Assembly (NCBI GenBank): GCA_026991005.1
Contig: JALXCH010000374.1
Span: 1 to 5,198 of the forward strand
Direction of reading: 5' to 3'
From: Calditrichia bacterium
Lineage (GTDB): Bacteria; Calditrichota; Calditrichia; RBG-13-44-9
Length of the DNA stretch: 5,198 nucleotides
Positions within the stretch are counted from its first letter, which is position 1, and the number at the start of each line of letters is the position of its first letter. Shown here piece after piece: positions 5,107 to 5,198 of the stretch. The position numbers and the translations under genes were made by a program. The notes beneath the pieces were generated by a model, which was not told where the DNA came from, did no database searches, and saw nothing but the letters and a program-made list of their open reading frames with translations.

Positions 5107-5198
5107 ATGAAAAAATTCAAACTGGTTTCAAAATATCAGCCAACGGGAGATCAACCGGAGGCGATTCGACAGCTAACCGAAGGCATTCGTCAGGGACG
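5107..5198 (+). CDS. uvrB: UvrABC excinuclease subunit B, N-terminal fragment (runs off right edge)
   Basis: Only the first 30 codons are present. They read [17 protein letters not shown] followed by [13 protein letters not shown], the highly conserved beginning of UvrB, including the YxPxGDQPxAI segment that contacts the adenine of ATP just before the Walker A motif (which lies beyond the edge). UvrB is the cytoplasmic, helicase-like damage-verification subunit of nucleotide excision repair; it is loaded by UvrA and recruits UvrC. The ATG at 5107 gives exactly the usual start; only a weak GGA (5098-5100) stands six bases before it. It is divergent from the kinase-like gene and functionally unrelated to the glycan genes, so it probably marks the housekeeping side of the locus boundary. 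Identity is near certain. Confidence 0.96.
   Translation, partial: MKKFKLVSKYQPTGDQPEAIRQLTEGIRQG

Noticed and set aside
1..5198. CRISPR arrays, tRNA/rRNA genes, insertion sequences or attachment sites
   Set aside because: I saw no regularly spaced repeats, cloverleaf-like sequence, transposase motifs or long terminal inverted repeats anywhere in the window.

Overview
The window (about 5.2 kb) looks like part of a Gram-negative bacterial chromosome. It holds a cell-surface polysaccharide or glycan-assembly gene block on the minus strand, and on the plus strand at the right edge the first codons of the DNA-repair gene uvrB. Base composition is moderate. Strong AAGGAG-type ribosome binding sites occur beside weak ones. 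A TAnnTTTG-like promoter element in front of uvrB hints at the Bacteroidetes/FCB side of the tree. This placement is only a guess from style; nothing here fixes the phylum.

Layout, read right to left along the minus strand: (a) 4871-3732, a phosphotransferase with an APH/Kdo-kinase-like protein-kinase fold, whose true start may be an unusual ATT codon at 4904; (b) 3731-3408, about 320 bases without a gene but with two hairpins and a small inverted repeat; (c) 3407-2025, a GT4-like GT-B glycosyltransferase; (d) 1982-660, a polytopic O-antigen ligase/polymerase (Wzy_C) family protein; (e) 626-114, a left-handed beta-helix acyltransferase; (f) from 110 off the left edge, the first 36 codons of an unrecognised protein. 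Genes c to f are separated by 42, 33 and 3 bases and probably form one transcript. Gene a is co-directional but is set apart by the hairpin-bearing gap. At the right, a 235-base (or 202-base) divergent intergenic region separates gene a from uvrB at 5107.

How the genes probably work together (inference from families): the glycosyltransferase builds a lipid-linked glycan in the cytoplasm, the acyltransferase decorates a sugar, and the Wzy_C membrane protein polymerises the glycan or transfers it on the periplasmic side. The kinase-like protein may phosphorylate a sugar or lipid of the envelope, although its substrate cannot be read from sequence.

I do not see a clearly new biological system. 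The points most worth a second look are the non-canonical start of the kinase gene, the Asn-to-His change in its catalytic loop, the apparent loss of the usual catalytic His in the acyltransferase, and the structured gap between the kinase and glycosyltransferase genes.
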